Positions 37,650 to 46,796 of a stretch of DNA of 64,000 nt are shown here, one piece after another. Numbering within the stretch: the stretch's first letter is position 1; each line of letters begins with the position of its first letter. The notes beneath the pieces are model-generated. The model saw nothing but the letters and a program-made list of their open reading frames with translations, did not search any database and was not told where the DNA came from. The stretch is from DATJGR01 sp963787045 (GTDB taxonomy: Bacteria; Pseudomonadota; Gammaproteobacteria; Pseudomonadales; Azotimanducaceae), in contig CAWBBR010000002.1 of the NCBI GenBank assembly GCA_963787045.1, positions 248,001-312,000 of the forward strand. Direction: 5' to 3'. Position numbers and translations under genes: made by a program.

Positions 37650-38534
37650 ATGGCGAATGTGCAGGCGAACGGCATCCGGATCGAATACGACACGTTCGGC
37701 AAGCGAACGGATCGACCGCTGTTGCTGGTGATGGGGCTCGGCGCGCAGATGATTCACTGGCGCGAGGAATTCTGCGAGCAGCTCGCGAACGCCGGTCATT
37801 TCGTCGTGCGCTACGACAATCGCGACGTCGGTCTGTCGACGAGATTCGACTCGGCCGGTTTGCCCGACATCGCCGCGATCATGACGCAGATGGCCGCGGG
37901 CGAACCGGTATCGGCGCCATACACGCTGAACGACATGGCCGACGACGGCATCGGCTTGATGGACGCGCTCGATCTTCCGAGCGCGCACATCTGTGGCGCG
38001 TCGATGGGTGGCATGATCGTGCAAACGATGGCGATACGGCAGCCGGCACGCATCAAGAGCGTCACGTCGATCATGTCGAGCACCGGCAACCGCGAGCTGC
38101 CGCCTGCGAAGCCGGAGGCGATGGCGGCGCTGATGAGTCCCGCCGGAACGAATCGCGATGAGGTCGCCGAGCGGTCGCTGGCGGTATCGAAGGTGATCGG
38201 CAGCCCGGCGTATCCCGCCGATCCTGCGGAAACGCGCGCACGCGCGCTCGAGGCCTATGAGCGGGCGTTTTATCCGGTGGGCGTTGCACGGCACATGGCG
38301 GCCGTTGCGTCGCACGGTAACCGCAAGCCGGCGCTGCAGAAGCTCGACGTACCCGCGCTCGTGATCCACGGCAAGGCGGATCCGTTAGTGCCGCTCGAAG
38401 GAGGCGTCGATACGCACGAGGCGTTGCGCGGCTCGAAGCTGATGTTGATCGACGGCATGGGACACGATCTGCCGAAACAGGTGTGGCCACAGATCGTCAC
38501 CGCCATCGCCGCGCTGACGAAGGCCGCCAAATGA
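37650..38534 (+). CDS. alpha/beta fold hydrolase
   Basis: A 294-residue hydrolase: MANVQANGIRIEYDTFG, LLLVMGLGAQMIHW, YDNRDVGLSTRFD, nucleophile elbow CGASMGGMIVQ, acid in HGKADPLVPL and histidine in GMGHDLPKQVW. This pattern is common among esterases and aclacinomycin methylesterase-like enzymes (RdmC type). Its stop overlaps the MetE-like start (ATGA). The substrate is unknown. Confidence 0.84.
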   Translation: MANVQANGIRIEYDTFGKRTDRPLLLVMGLGAQMIHWREEFCEQLANAGHFVVRYDNRDVGLSTRFDSAGLPDIAAIMTQMAAGEPVSAPYTLNDMADDGIGLMDALDLPSAHICGASMGGMIVQTMAIRQPARIKSVTSIMSSTGNRELPPAKPEAMAALMSPAGTNRDEVAERSLAVSKVIGSPAYPADPAETRARALEAYERAFYPVGVARHMAAVASHGNRKPALQKLDVPALVIHGKADPLVPLEGGVDTHEALRGSKLMLIDGMGHDLPKQVWPQIVTAIAALTKAAK

Positions 38535-39698
38535 CGGGCAATCGCATCCTCACGACGCACGCCGGCAGCCTGCCGCGGCCGCCAGAGCTGGTTGCACTGC
38601 ACGCGCGGAGGTTCGCCGGGCGAACGCATCGACGCGACGGAACTCGCGCAGCGTTCGAAGCAGGCCACTGAAGCTTTGGTGCGCCGCCAGGTCGACATCG
38701 GCGTAGACCAGGTGAACAACGGTGAGGTCGGGCGCGAGAGCTTCTTCACGTACGTGCAGCATCGGATGACCGGATTCTCCGGCCAGAGTCGTCGCCCCCC
38801 GATGCGCGACCTCGTGAAGTACCCGCATTTCCTCGGCTACCTGCAGCGCACCGCGTTCTCAGGCGACAACGTCAGCCTGCTGCAGCCGCCGCAGGCAACC
38901 GGGCCGATCGAATATGGGGATACGACGGCGATCGACGCCGAATGCAGCGAGCTTACCGCCGTTCTGCGATCGCTCGGTAAGACGAACGCCGATGCGTTCG
39001 TCTCGTCGCCGTCTCCCGGCATCATCGTCGCGGCGATGGAGAACCGGCACTACAAGGATATCGACGCATACATCGATGCGGTTTCCGCGGCGCTCGCGGT
39101 CGAATACCGCGCGATTCTCGGCCACGGCTTTCAGCTGCAGATCGATGCGCCCGATCTCGCGATGGAACGACACACGTATTTCGCGGATCAGCCCCTCTCT
39201 GCATTCGTCAGGTTCGTGGAACGGGTCGGCGACGCCATCAACGGCGCGTTGCGCGGCGTGCCGAAAGAGCAGATCCGGTTGCACGTGTGTTGGGGCAACT
39301 ACGAAGGACCGCACGACGAAGACGTGCCGCTGGCCGACATCTGGGATGCGCTGAAGCGGATCGATGCCGGCGCAATCCTGCTGTCGATGGCGAATCCGCG
39401 CCATGCGCACGAATACCACCTGTTCGAAACGCAGGCGCTGCCGGAAAACACCACGCTCGTTGCCGGCGTCATCGACACCACCACGAACTACATCGAGCAC
39501 CCCGACACGGTGGCCGACCGGCTCGTACGCATCGCCGAATCGCTCGACGACCCGCGACGCCTGATGGCCGGCACCGACTGCGGTTTCGAAACGTCGGCCG
39601 GGTTCTCGACGGTCATCGACGACATCGTGTGGCAGAAACTCGCCGCGATGGTCGAAGGCGCACGCCGCGCGAGCCGCTCGTTGTTCGGCGGCAGTTGA
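38531..39698 (+). CDS. cobalamin-independent methionine synthase-like (MetE C-terminal/UROD fold) protein (frameshifted near 38619)
   Basis: About 388 residues with one net +1 change. It begins MTGNRILTTHAGSLPRPPEL, the TTHxGSLPR signature of stand-alone MetE C-terminal domains. QVDIGVDQVNNGEVGR, LQIDAPDLAMERHTYF, IRLHVCWGNYEGPH and GTDCGFETSAGF carry the zinc-binding histidine, glutamate and cysteines. A full MetE has about 750 residues; this short form is often catabolic methyl transfer or thioether lyase-like rather than biosynthetic methionine synthase. Removing one G in GCCGGGCGAA restores RRFAGERIDATEL. It overlaps the hydrolase upstream and the C39 gene downstream (TTGA). Confidence 0.83.
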
Positions 39699-40685
39699 GC
39701 GCAGAAGGCGGTACCTCGCTGCGGCTGATCCGGCTCGTTGGACAACTCGCCGCCGCGCTCGCGCTGTGTGCCTGCGCGCACGCGCCGCCGGTGGTCTTTC
39801 CATCGAATGCCGGCCCGGGCATCGAACTGTCGACTACGCCGTTCTTCGCGCAGGAAACGCACCAGTGCGGACCGGCCGCGCTCGCGGCGATGCTCGGTTC
39901 GGCCGGTGTCACCGCAACGCCAACGGAACTCGTTGCGCAGACGTACCTGCCGGGGCGGCGCGGCTCGCTGCAACTCGAACTGATTGCCGCCGCGCGACGC
40001 CACCAACGTATTCCTTATGTGCTGGCACCCGACGCGAGCGCGCTGCTTGCCGAGCTCGACGCCGGTCATCCGGTGCTCGTCCTGCAGGACCTCGGCGTCG
40101 GCCCGTTGCACGTGTGGCACTACGCGGTGGTCATCGGTTACGAAGACGAGCCGCAACGAGTGGTGCTGCGGTCCGGCGTTACGGAGCGGCTCGTGATGTC
40201 GTACGCCGACTTCGTGCCGACGTGGCGCAAGTCGGGCGAGTGGGCCGCGGTGATTCTTGCCGCCGACGTGTTACCGGCCACCGCGAACGCGGAGAAGTAT
40301 GTCGAGTCGATCGTCCCGGTCGAGGCGCTGGGTCACTTCGAGACGGCGCGCACGGCGTATGCGACTGCGCTCGGTCGTTGGCCCGACAATCTGCTCGCGC
40401 TGTTCGGGCTCGCGAATACCGAGCACCAGCTCGGTCAGCTGGCGGCGGCCGAGGAAACGTACGAACGACTGTTGACTGCTCGCACCGGACAACCCGGTGG
40501 TGTTGAACAATCTCGCCGAGGTGATGCTGGCGCGGGGTTGCGCGACACGCGCGGAAGGACATGCACAGAAAGCCGCGAGACTGGTACCGCCCGGCAGCGA
40601 ACTGGAAGCGGCGGTTACCGATACGAGGGAAAAAGCCACCGCGGCCCGAGCGGCGGGCCGCGATGCGGTCGGCTGCGATCGCTGA
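39695..40685 (+). CDS. PA2778-family C39 cysteine peptidase with TPRs (frameshifted at about 40484)
   Basis: About 329 residues with one net +1 change. A hydrophobic N-terminus with cysteines (ALALCACAHA) suggests a lipoprotein or exported protein. The C39-like domain has the catalytic cysteine in THQCGPAALAAML and histidine in PLHVWHYAVVIGY. TPR-like repeats follow (YATALGRWPDNLLALFGLAN, VVLNNLAEVMLARG). Removing one A in GCTCGCACCGGAC joins YERLLTARPDNPVVLNNLA. The TTG at 39695 overlapping the previous stop is the likely start. The family is generally paired with a PA2779-type protein, here convergent at 40701. Confidence 0.83.
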
Positions 40686-40700
40686 GCGATCGTCCGACGT

Positions 40701-41093
40701 TCAGAACTTCTTGAAGATGTTGATCACGCCCGTCAGTTCGAGGATCAACAGCACGATGAACACGATGCCGATCACCGCGAGCAAATCTCCGCCGGCCGGC
40801 ATCGAATCGATGCGTTGGTCGAGCGCCTGAAGTTCGCTGTCGGTGAGCGCCGCCACGCGCGCCTGAGCGTCGCTCGGGTCGACACCGAGGCCGATCATCT
40901 GATTGCGCACCGAGTCCTGGGCAAGGAATCCGTTGATCTTGTCGATGCGGGCTTCGCGCGACAGCGTTTGGCCGAACACCGGCGTGCCGATCACTTCGGC
41001 GTGCGCCGCGGGCATACAGCCGAGGCTGACTAGGTTCATGCACAGCGTAACGATCAGTGCGTTTCGAAGCAGGAGTCCGTTGGTCTTGCTCAT
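40701..41093 (-). CDS. PA2779-family small membrane protein
   Basis: A 130-residue protein: an N-terminal signal or membrane segment (NALIVTLCMNLVSLGC), a helical middle with QTLSREARIDKINGFLAQDS, VRNQMIGLGVDPSDAQARVA and DSMPAGGDLLAVIGIVFIVL, and a C-terminal transmembrane helix ending NIFKKF. These are the features of the PA2779 family, of unknown function. In the Pseudomonas loci I know, it sits next to and co-oriented with the PA2778 peptidase; here the two genes are convergent, 15 bases apart. It may be substrate, inhibitor or partner of the peptidase (inference). Confidence 0.85.
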   Translation of the reverse strand: MSKTNGLLLRNALIVTLCMNLVSLGCMPAAHAEVIGTPVFGQTLSREARIDKINGFLAQDSVRNQMIGLGVDPSDAQARVAALTDSELQALDQRIDSMPAGGDLLAVIGIVFIVLLILELTGVINIFKKF

Positions 41094-41220
41094 GGGTCCC
41101 TCGTTGATTTCTCCGCAGGCAGTTTAGTGTCCTGCTTTCCCCAAATCTATATTGCGGCTGGGTAGCTTGATGCGCGGTGCGGTTGGTCACATAGTGAGTA
41201 CGTCAGCACTGGAGGTCAGC

Positions 41221-41826
41221 ATGCGTATGGATCGAATCGCTCGCCCGATGGTTCGACTGAGTTTGTTCGCGACCGTGATCGCCTTCGTTGCCGGCTGCGG
41301 CATCAACACCATTCCGACGTACGACGAGGCCGTTAAGGCGGCGTGGGGACAAGTTCAGAATCAGTACCAGCGTCGTGCCGACCTCGTGCCGAACCTCGTC
41401 GCGACGGTGCAGGGTTATGCGACGCACGAGAGAGAGACGCTGCAGGCCGTCATCGAAGCGCGTTCGAAAGTGTCGCAGATGAACGTCAGCCCCGAGATCC
41501 TGTCCGATCCGGCCGCCTTCAAGACCTTCGAACAGAATCAGGCGCAACTGACGAGCGCGCTATCGCGCCTCATGGTGGTCGTCGAGCAGTATCCCGACCT
41601 GAAAGCGAACCAGAACTTCCTGCAGCTTCAGTCGCAGCTCGAAGGCACCGAGAATCGCATCAGCGTCGCACGGCGTGACTACATCGCCGCGGTGCAGAAG
41701 TACAACACGGAGCTCCGCACGTTCCCCGGCCGCATCTGGCACGGCGTCATGTACAGAGACCTGAAAGTGCGTGAGTCGTTCGAAGCAAACGAAGGCGCGT
41801 CCACGGCGCCGACCGTCAAGTTCTGA
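41221..41826 (+). CDS. lemA: LemA family lipoprotein
   Basis: A 201-residue LemA protein: lipobox VAGCGINTIPTYDEAV, then helical repeats QNQYQRRADLVPNLVATVQG, RETLQAVIEAR, SRLMVVVEQYPDLKANQNF and the C-terminal YNTELRTFPGRIW. It is probably membrane-anchored by lipid; the role is not well defined, though LemA is commonly linked to TPM-domain genes as here. The ATG at 41221 has a strong GGAGG 5 bases upstream; a frame extension to 41152 lacks one. It is followed by two TPM-domain genes in overlapping frames. A TATATT -10-like element lies at 41148-41153. Confidence 0.92.
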   Translation: MRMDRIARPMVRLSLFATVIAFVAGCGINTIPTYDEAVKAAWGQVQNQYQRRADLVPNLVATVQGYATHERETLQAVIEARSKVSQMNVSPEILSDPAAFKTFEQNQAQLTSALSRLMVVVEQYPDLKANQNFLQLQSQLEGTENRISVARRDYIAAVQKYNTELRTFPGRIWHGVMYRDLKVRESFEANEGASTAPTVKF

Positions 41827-42587
41827 TGCGCGTCGCCGCGTTGATGGTGGCGCTGCTTGCCGCGGCGGCGGCCTACGCCATCGACTTCCCGCCGTTGACC
41901 GGTCGCGTCGTCGACGCGGCCGGCATTCTGAGCGCCGGCACGCGCGCCGATCTTGCACGGCAGCTCGAAGCGCATGAACGCAGCTCCGGCCAGCAGATCG
42001 TCGTCGCGACGGTGCCGAATCTCGGCGGCGTTCCGATCGAGGACTATGGCTATCAGCTCGGTCGGCACTGGGGCATCGGCGGGAAAGAGCACGATACCGG
42101 CGTGCTGTTGATCGTGGCCGCCGCCGAACACAAGGTTCGCATCGAAGTCGGCTATGGGCTCGAAGGCGATCTCACCGACGCGATGTCGTCGAACATCATC
42201 AACACGCGCATCGTCCCTGCATTTCGCAAGGGCGACATAGACGGCGGCGTGCGCGCCGGCGTCAGCGCCATCATAGGCGTGTTGGGAGGACAGGAAGAGG
42301 CTGCTCAGGCGCAATCCAAACCGTCACCGAAGAAGGCGCTACCGGTCGGCATCTTCTGGCTGATCGTGTTGTTCATCGTGATGAGTGGTTTCGGCGGCGG
42401 GCGTCGCGGTGGCGGCGGTCTCGGGCGTGCGATCTTGTGGGGTACGGTGCTGAACGGCATGTCGCACGGCGGTGGCGGCCGCTCCGGCGGATTTGGCGGC
42501 GGCGGTTTCGGCGGTGGTGGTGGGGGCGGTGGATTCAGCGGTGGCGGCGGGAGTTTCGGCGGCGGCGGCGCGTCGGGTAGCTGGTGA
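41826..42587 (+). CDS. TPM-domain membrane protein with glycine-rich tail
   Basis: A 253-residue protein. A signal peptide (about 1-19), TPM (YgcG/psb32) domain with VVDAAGILSAGTRADLARQ, HDTGVLLIVAAAEHKVRIEV and GYGLEGDLTDAMSS, a transmembrane helix (about 175-195, GIFWLIVLFIVMSGF) and a glycine/serine-rich C-terminus (about 200-253). The family has reported phosphatase-like or membrane-quality-control functions. It shares the last base of the lemA stop and overlaps the next TPM gene. The tail is encoded by a GGCGGT-rich repeat. Confidence 0.9.
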   Translation: MRVAALMVALLAAAAAYAIDFPPLTGRVVDAAGILSAGTRADLARQLEAHERSSGQQIVVATVPNLGGVPIEDYGYQLGRHWGIGGKEHDTGVLLIVAAAEHKVRIEVGYGLEGDLTDAMSSNIINTRIVPAFRKGDIDGGVRAGVSAIIGVLGGQEEAAQAQSKPSPKKALPVGIFWLIVLFIVMSGFGGGRRGGGGLGRAILWGTVLNGMSHGGGGRSGGFGGGGFGGGGGGGGFSGGGGSFGGGGASGSW

Positions 42588-43207
42588 TGAGTCTTTTCGG
42601 CGAACACGAACGCAATCAGATCGCCGATGCCATCGCGGAGGTGGAACAGCGCACCAACGCGGAACTGGTGGCGGTGCTGGCGGCGCGCAGCGACGACTAT
42701 CGTCATCATTCCATCGCGTGGGCGGCCGCTGTCGCGCTGCTGATGTCGGCGCCGCTCGGCTTCGTGCATCCGAGCGTCGTCGTGGTGCTGTCGATCCAAC
42801 TCGCGTTGTTCTGCGCGCTGGTGCTGTTGTTTCGAGTGCCGGGGATCGCGCGGCGTCTGATACCGCGCCACCTCGGACATTGGCACGCGTCGAGCATGGC
42901 GCGGCGGCAATTCCTCGAGCACGGGCTGCATCACACCAAGGGCGAAACCGGCGTGTTGATCTTCGTATCGGAGGCCGAGCGATACGTCGAGATTCTGGCC
43001 GACCGCGGCGTGAGCGCGCACGTCGACGACTCGCGCTGGCAGGCGATCGTCGACCGATTCGTTGCGAGCGTGCAGCGCAAACGCGTTGCGTCGGGATTCG
43101 TCGAAGCGATCGGCGAGTGCGGCGACATCCTGTCCGAAGCGGTGCCGAAGACCGACGACAATCCGAACGAACTGCCGAATCGCCTGATCATGATCGGCTA
43201 CGACTAG
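42587..43207 (+). CDS. second TPM-domain membrane protein
   Basis: A 206-residue protein with an initial EHERNQIADAIAEVEQRTNA, two transmembrane helices (about 45-62 and 64-84) and a TPM-like half KGETGVLIFVSEAERYVEIL and ADRGVSAHVDDSRWQAIVDR. No glycine-rich tail. It is the third member of the lemA-TPM-TPM unit found in many proteobacteria. The ATG at 42587 shares a base with the previous stop; a GTG at 42584 is an alternative. Function unknown. Confidence 0.86.
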   Translation: MSLFGEHERNQIADAIAEVEQRTNAELVAVLAARSDDYRHHSIAWAAAVALLMSAPLGFVHPSVVVVLSIQLALFCALVLLFRVPGIARRLIPRHLGHWHASSMARRQFLEHGLHHTKGETGVLIFVSEAERYVEILADRGVSAHVDDSRWQAIVDRFVASVQRKRVASGFVEAIGECGDILSEAVPKTDDNPNELPNRLIMIGYD

Positions 43208-43210
43208 AAT
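43205..43210 (+). promoter_or_regulatory. possible -10 element TAGAAT before the methyltransferase
   Basis: TAGAAT overlaps the stop of the second TPM gene and lies 29 bases before the methyltransferase start. The -35 region is poor, so this is tentative. Confidence 0.3.
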
Positions 43211-43238
43211 ACGGCCCTCGCTTCCTCCGGAGTGTCCG

Positions 43239-44323
43239 ATGACGCCGCGCACAGAAATCGACCGCGACAAACTGAAGGCTTACGTCAAACGCGTCGGCAG
43301 TTCGATTACCGCCGGCTACAACTGCGCGATCAGTTCGCTCGGCGACCGGCTCGGCCTCTATCGCGCGCTGCGCGAACTGCGCATCGCGAGCAGCGAAGAG
43401 CTCGCCCACCACACGGGCCTCAACGAACGCTGGATCCGTGAGTGGTTGCGACATCAGGCGTGCGTGGAGCAGGTGGAGTACGACGCGGAGACCGATCGAT
43501 TCTGGTTGTCGCCCGAGGCGGTTGCGGTGTTGCTCGACGACAGTCATCCTACGTACCTGGCCGGTGGATTCGATGGCGTGGTCGCGACGATGCCGTCGCT
43601 GCCGGGACTCGTGGAGAGCTTCCACACCGGCGTCGGCCGCAGCTACGACGATCACGGCGCCGGGCTGCGCGTGCGGCATCGAGCGGCTGTCGTCGCACGG
43701 CAAGAAGTTCCAGCTCGTGCCGAACGTGTTGCCGCTGCTCGACGGGATGGTTGCGCGTCTCGAAGCCGGCATTCGCGTGGCCGACGTCGGGATGCGGCGG
43801 CGCGCTTGCAACCATTGCGATGGCGAAAGCGTTCCCGCGTTCGACGTTCGTCGGGTACGACAACTCCGCTCATGCGCTCGAACGCGCGCGCGCCAATGCG
43901 AAATCGTCAGAGGCCGGCAACGTCGAGTTCATCGATCCGGACGTCAGTCCGTTGCCGGACCAGCCGGCGTTCGATCTGATCACGACGTTCGACGTCATCC
44001 ACGACGTCCCGTATCCGCAGCGGTTGATCGAGGCGATTCGCAATGCGCTTACTCCCGACGGCATCTGGTTGTGCGAAGACATCAAGAGTCTGCCGTCGTT
44101 TCCCGAAAACCTGCGCGAGAACAAGTACGCCGCGATGCTGTACGGCTTCTCGATCATGGTGTGTATGGCGTCGGGCCTTTCGAAAGCAGACGGCGCCGGT
44201 TTGGGTACGCTCGGATTCAACGAACCGACCGCGCGCGAGATGACTCGCGCCGCGGGGTTCACGCGCTTTCGCCGGCTCGACTACGACAATCCGTTCAACA
44301 GCTACTACGAAATCCGCAGATGA
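43239..44323 (+). CDS. winged-helix SAM-dependent methyltransferase, Rv2258c-like (two frameshifts)
   Basis: About 361 residues after two net +1 changes, near 43664 and 43792. The N-terminal winged helix (AISSLGDRLGLYRALREL, SSEELAHHTGLNERWIREW) is followed by the class I methyltransferase motif I in VADVGCGGALATIAMA, FVGYDNSAHALERAR, and motif IV FDLITTFDVIHDV. Removing one G in GCCGGGCTGC and one A in GTCGGGATGCGG restores GAGCACGIERL and ADVGCGGAL. Rv2258c-type enzymes methylate small molecules. Start 43239 has GGAG 6-7 bases upstream. It overlaps the TM2 gene by 4 bases (ATGA). Confidence 0.86.
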
Positions 44324-44709
44324 TCGGTGCCGATACCCATTCGAAAACCGTCGGCTATGTGCTGTGGATCTTCGGTTTCATGGGTGCGCACCGCTTCTAC
44401 TATGGCCGGCCGATCAGCGGCACGCTGTACTTCTTCACGCTCGGGTTGCTGTTCATCGGCTGGATCATCGATCTGTTTCTGATTCCTGGCATGGACGACG
44501 AAGCCGATCGTCGCTTCTTTTCCGGCAACGTCAGTTACACGGTTGCGTGGGTTCTGTTGACGTTCTTCGGTGTGTTCGGCCTTCATCGCATGTACATGGG
44601 TAAATGGCTCACTGGCATCCTCTATCTGTTTACCGGCGGGCTGCTGCTGATCGGTGTGTTGTACGACTACTGGACGCTGAACGAACAGATCAGCGACATC
44701 AACGAGTGA
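44320..44709 (+). CDS. TM2 domain-containing membrane protein
   Basis: A 129-residue protein with two TM2-type units: YVLWIFGFMGAHRFYYGRP followed by GTLYFFTLGLLFIGWIIDLF, then WVLLTFFGVFGLHRMYMGKW and GILYLFTGGLLLIGVLYDYW. Each pairs a GxHRFY loop with membrane helices, giving about four helices. TM2 proteins are of uncertain function. Here a tandem duplication of the unit is visible. Overlaps the methyltransferase (ATGA) and precedes the phosphatase by 2 bases. Confidence 0.88.
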   Translation: MIGADTHSKTVGYVLWIFGFMGAHRFYYGRPISGTLYFFTLGLLFIGWIIDLFLIPGMDDEADRRFFSGNVSYTVAWVLLTFFGVFGLHRMYMGKWLTGILYLFTGGLLLIGVLYDYWTLNEQISDINE

Positions 44710-44711
44710 CC

Positions 44712-45470
44712 ATGAAACGTATTCTCGAGATTCCCGGTGCGATCAATCTGCGCGACTTCGGCGGCTACCAGACGACCGACGGTCGTCGCGTGCGCAGCGG
44801 CGTGCTGTTCCGATCGGGCATGCTCGCGCAACTCACCGCGAACGGTCAGAGCGCGCTGCGCGATCTCGGCATCGGCGTGATCTGCGACCTGCGCCGCGAC
44901 GAGGAACGCACGCTCGATCCGACCCCGTTCCCGGTGCACGATCCACGACAGGTGCACGTCTCGATCGATCCCGACCACGCCGTCAAATTGCGCGAAGCGA
45001 TCGAGTTCGACCGGCTCGACCTCGCCGGTCGCATTCACTACATGATCGAGATCAACCGCGAACTCGCGCGCGTGCACACGGCGGAATACACGCGGGTTTT
45101 CGACGCGTTGTGGTCGGCCGGCGACAGCGGTTTTCTGATTCACTGCGCGGCGGGCAAAGACCGCACCGGATTCGGCGTGGCGGCGATTCTGTTCGCGCTG
45201 GGCGTCCCGCGCGACGTCGTGATCGACGACTATCTGCTGACGAACGAAGCGATGGATTTCGAGCGCTTCATTCTGCCGCGTTTGCGCGCGAACTACGGCG
45301 AGATCGACGTCGAAGCGGCGAAAGCGCTGTCCGGCGTTCGTCTGGAGTACATTCACGCCGCGCTCGACGAAGTGGATTCCAACCATGGATCGTTCGATGT
45401 CTATCTCGAACGCGCGCTCGGCATCGACGCGGCTCGCCGCGCCGCTCTACGAGATCGTTATCTGGAATAG
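44712..45470 (+). CDS. tyrosine/serine protein phosphatase (dual-specificity type)
   Basis: A 252-residue phosphatase with the P-loop HC145AAGKDR151TG, preceded by GAINLRDFGGYQTTDGRRVR and LFRSGMLAQLT, typical of bacterial tyrosine phosphatases of the Mycobacterium PtpB/LipA class. The general-acid aspartate is probably in the ICDLRRDEER region. It may dephosphorylate phosphotyrosine or phosphoinositide-like substrates. It lies in a co-oriented block with the TM2 protein and metY. Function in the host cell is unknown. Confidence 0.87.
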   Translation: MKRILEIPGAINLRDFGGYQTTDGRRVRSGVLFRSGMLAQLTANGQSALRDLGIGVICDLRRDEERTLDPTPFPVHDPRQVHVSIDPDHAVKLREAIEFDRLDLAGRIHYMIEINRELARVHTAEYTRVFDALWSAGDSGFLIHCAAGKDRTGFGVAAILFALGVPRDVVIDDYLLTNEAMDFERFILPRLRANYGEIDVEAAKALSGVRLEYIHAALDEVDSNHGSFDVYLERALGIDAARRAALRDRYLE

Positions 45471-45498
45471 TTCACGCGGTAGTACGAGAGGAGCGTTG

Positions 45499-46794
45499 AT
45501 GGCAGACAAGAGCGGCTTCGATACGTTGTCGCTGCACGCCGGGCAGCGACCTGATCCCGCCACCGGCGCGAGGGCGACGCCGATCTATCAGTCGGCGGCG
45601 TTCGTGTTTCCGGATACCGACTTTGCCGCGGGCCTGTTCAACATCGAACGCGCCGGACACGTCTATTCGCGGCTGTCGAATCCGACCAACGCGGTGCTCG
45701 AAGAGCGCGTCGCGGCGCTCGAAGGCGGCGTCGGCGCGATCGCGACGGCGAGCGGGCAGGCGGCCATGCACCTGGCGGTGACGACGCTGTGCTCGGCCGG
45801 CGACCACGTGGTCGCGTCGCGTTCGATCTACGGCGGCACGCACAACCTGCTGGCGTACACGCTGCCGCGCTTCGGCATCTCGACCACGTTCGTGAATCCG
45901 CGCGAGCCGGCCGCATTCGCGGCGGCGATCCGTCCGAATACCCGGCTCGTGTTCGGCGAAACGCTGGGCAATCCCGGGCTCGAAGTGCTGAACGTCCCCG
46001 CTGTGGCGCGCGTCGCTCACGATGCCGGGTTGCCGCTGTTGATAGATTCGACGTTCACCACTCCGTATCTGATGCGTCCGCTCGATCTGGGCGCGGATCT
46101 GGTGCTGCATTCGGCGACGAAGTTCCTGTCCGGGCACGGCATCGTCATCGGCGGTGTGCTCGTGGACGGCGGCACGTTCGATTGGGAAGCGTCAGGCAAG
46201 TTCGCGACGCTCACCGAACCGTACGCCGGTTTTCACGATCTGGTCTTTGCCGAGGAATTCGGCCCGCAGGCGTTCATCACGCGCGCCCGCAAGGAAGGTC
46301 TGCGCGACTTCGGTGCCTGTATGGCGCCGACGACCGCATTCCACATCCTGCAGGGTCTCGAGACGTTGTCGCTGCGGATGGATCGTCACGTCGCCAACGC
46401 ACATCGCATCGCCGAGTTTCTCGCCGGTCATGCAGCAGTGGAGAGCGTCAGTCATCCGGATCTCGCGTCGCATCCGGATCACGCGCTGGCGAAAGAACTG
46501 TTGCCGCGCGGCGCCGGCGCAGTGTTGTCGTTCGACATCAAAGGCGGCCGCAAAGCAGGGCGCGTGTTCATCGAAAGCCTCGCGATCTTCTCGCACCTCG
46601 CGAACGTCGGCGACGCGAAGTCGCTGGTGATTCATCCGGCGAGTACCACGCACCACCGCATGGACGCGGATGCACTGCAAGCCGCCGGTATCGGCGAAGG
46701 TCTCGTACGGCTGTCGGTGGGGCTCGAAGACGCCGACGATCTCATCGACGACCTCGGCCGCGCGCTCGGCCGCGCGCAACGGGCGGTGGCGTGA
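45499..46794 (+). CDS. metY: O-acetylhomoserine sulfhydrylase (aminocarboxypropyltransferase)
   Basis: A 431-residue Cys/Met-metabolism PLP enzyme. FDTLSLHAGQRPDPATGAR and TPIYQSAAFVFPDTDFAAG mark the MetY branch; SRLSNPTNAVLEERVAALEG, SGQAAMHLAV, LIDSTFTTPYLMRPL and the PLP lysine K208 in HSATKFLSGHG follow. The C-terminal LVIHPASTTHHR is also typical. It makes homocysteine from O-acetylhomoserine and sulfide in methionine synthesis. The ATG at 45499 has AGGAG 6 bases upstream. It is followed by a hydrolase overlapping or abutting it; in related genomes a homoserine O-acyltransferase-like hydrolase often follows, but this one looks like a plain hydrolase. Confidence 0.92.
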   Translation: MADKSGFDTLSLHAGQRPDPATGARATPIYQSAAFVFPDTDFAAGLFNIERAGHVYSRLSNPTNAVLEERVAALEGGVGAIATASGQAAMHLAVTTLCSAGDHVVASRSIYGGTHNLLAYTLPRFGISTTFVNPREPAAFAAAIRPNTRLVFGETLGNPGLEVLNVPAVARVAHDAGLPLLIDSTFTTPYLMRPLDLGADLVLHSATKFLSGHGIVIGGVLVDGGTFDWEASGKFATLTEPYAGFHDLVFAEEFGPQAFITRARKEGLRDFGACMAPTTAFHILQGLETLSLRMDRHVANAHRIAEFLAGHAAVESVSHPDLASHPDHALAKELLPRGAGAVLSFDIKGGRKAGRVFIESLAIFSHLANVGDAKSLVIHPASTTHHRMDADALQAAGIGEGLVRLSVGLEDADDLIDDLGRALGRAQRAVA

Positions 46795-46796
46795 GC

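Noticed and set aside
42470..42580. GGCGGT-rich tandem repeat, possible satellite or phase-variable tract
   Set aside because: It encodes the glycine-rich tail common in TPM-domain proteins and keeps frame without a fixed repeat unit.
42584..44709. Possible toxin-antitoxin or defence module from several small overlapping genes
   Set aside because: The genes are a TPM protein, a methyltransferase and a TM2 protein with no toxin, nuclease or antitoxin motifs.
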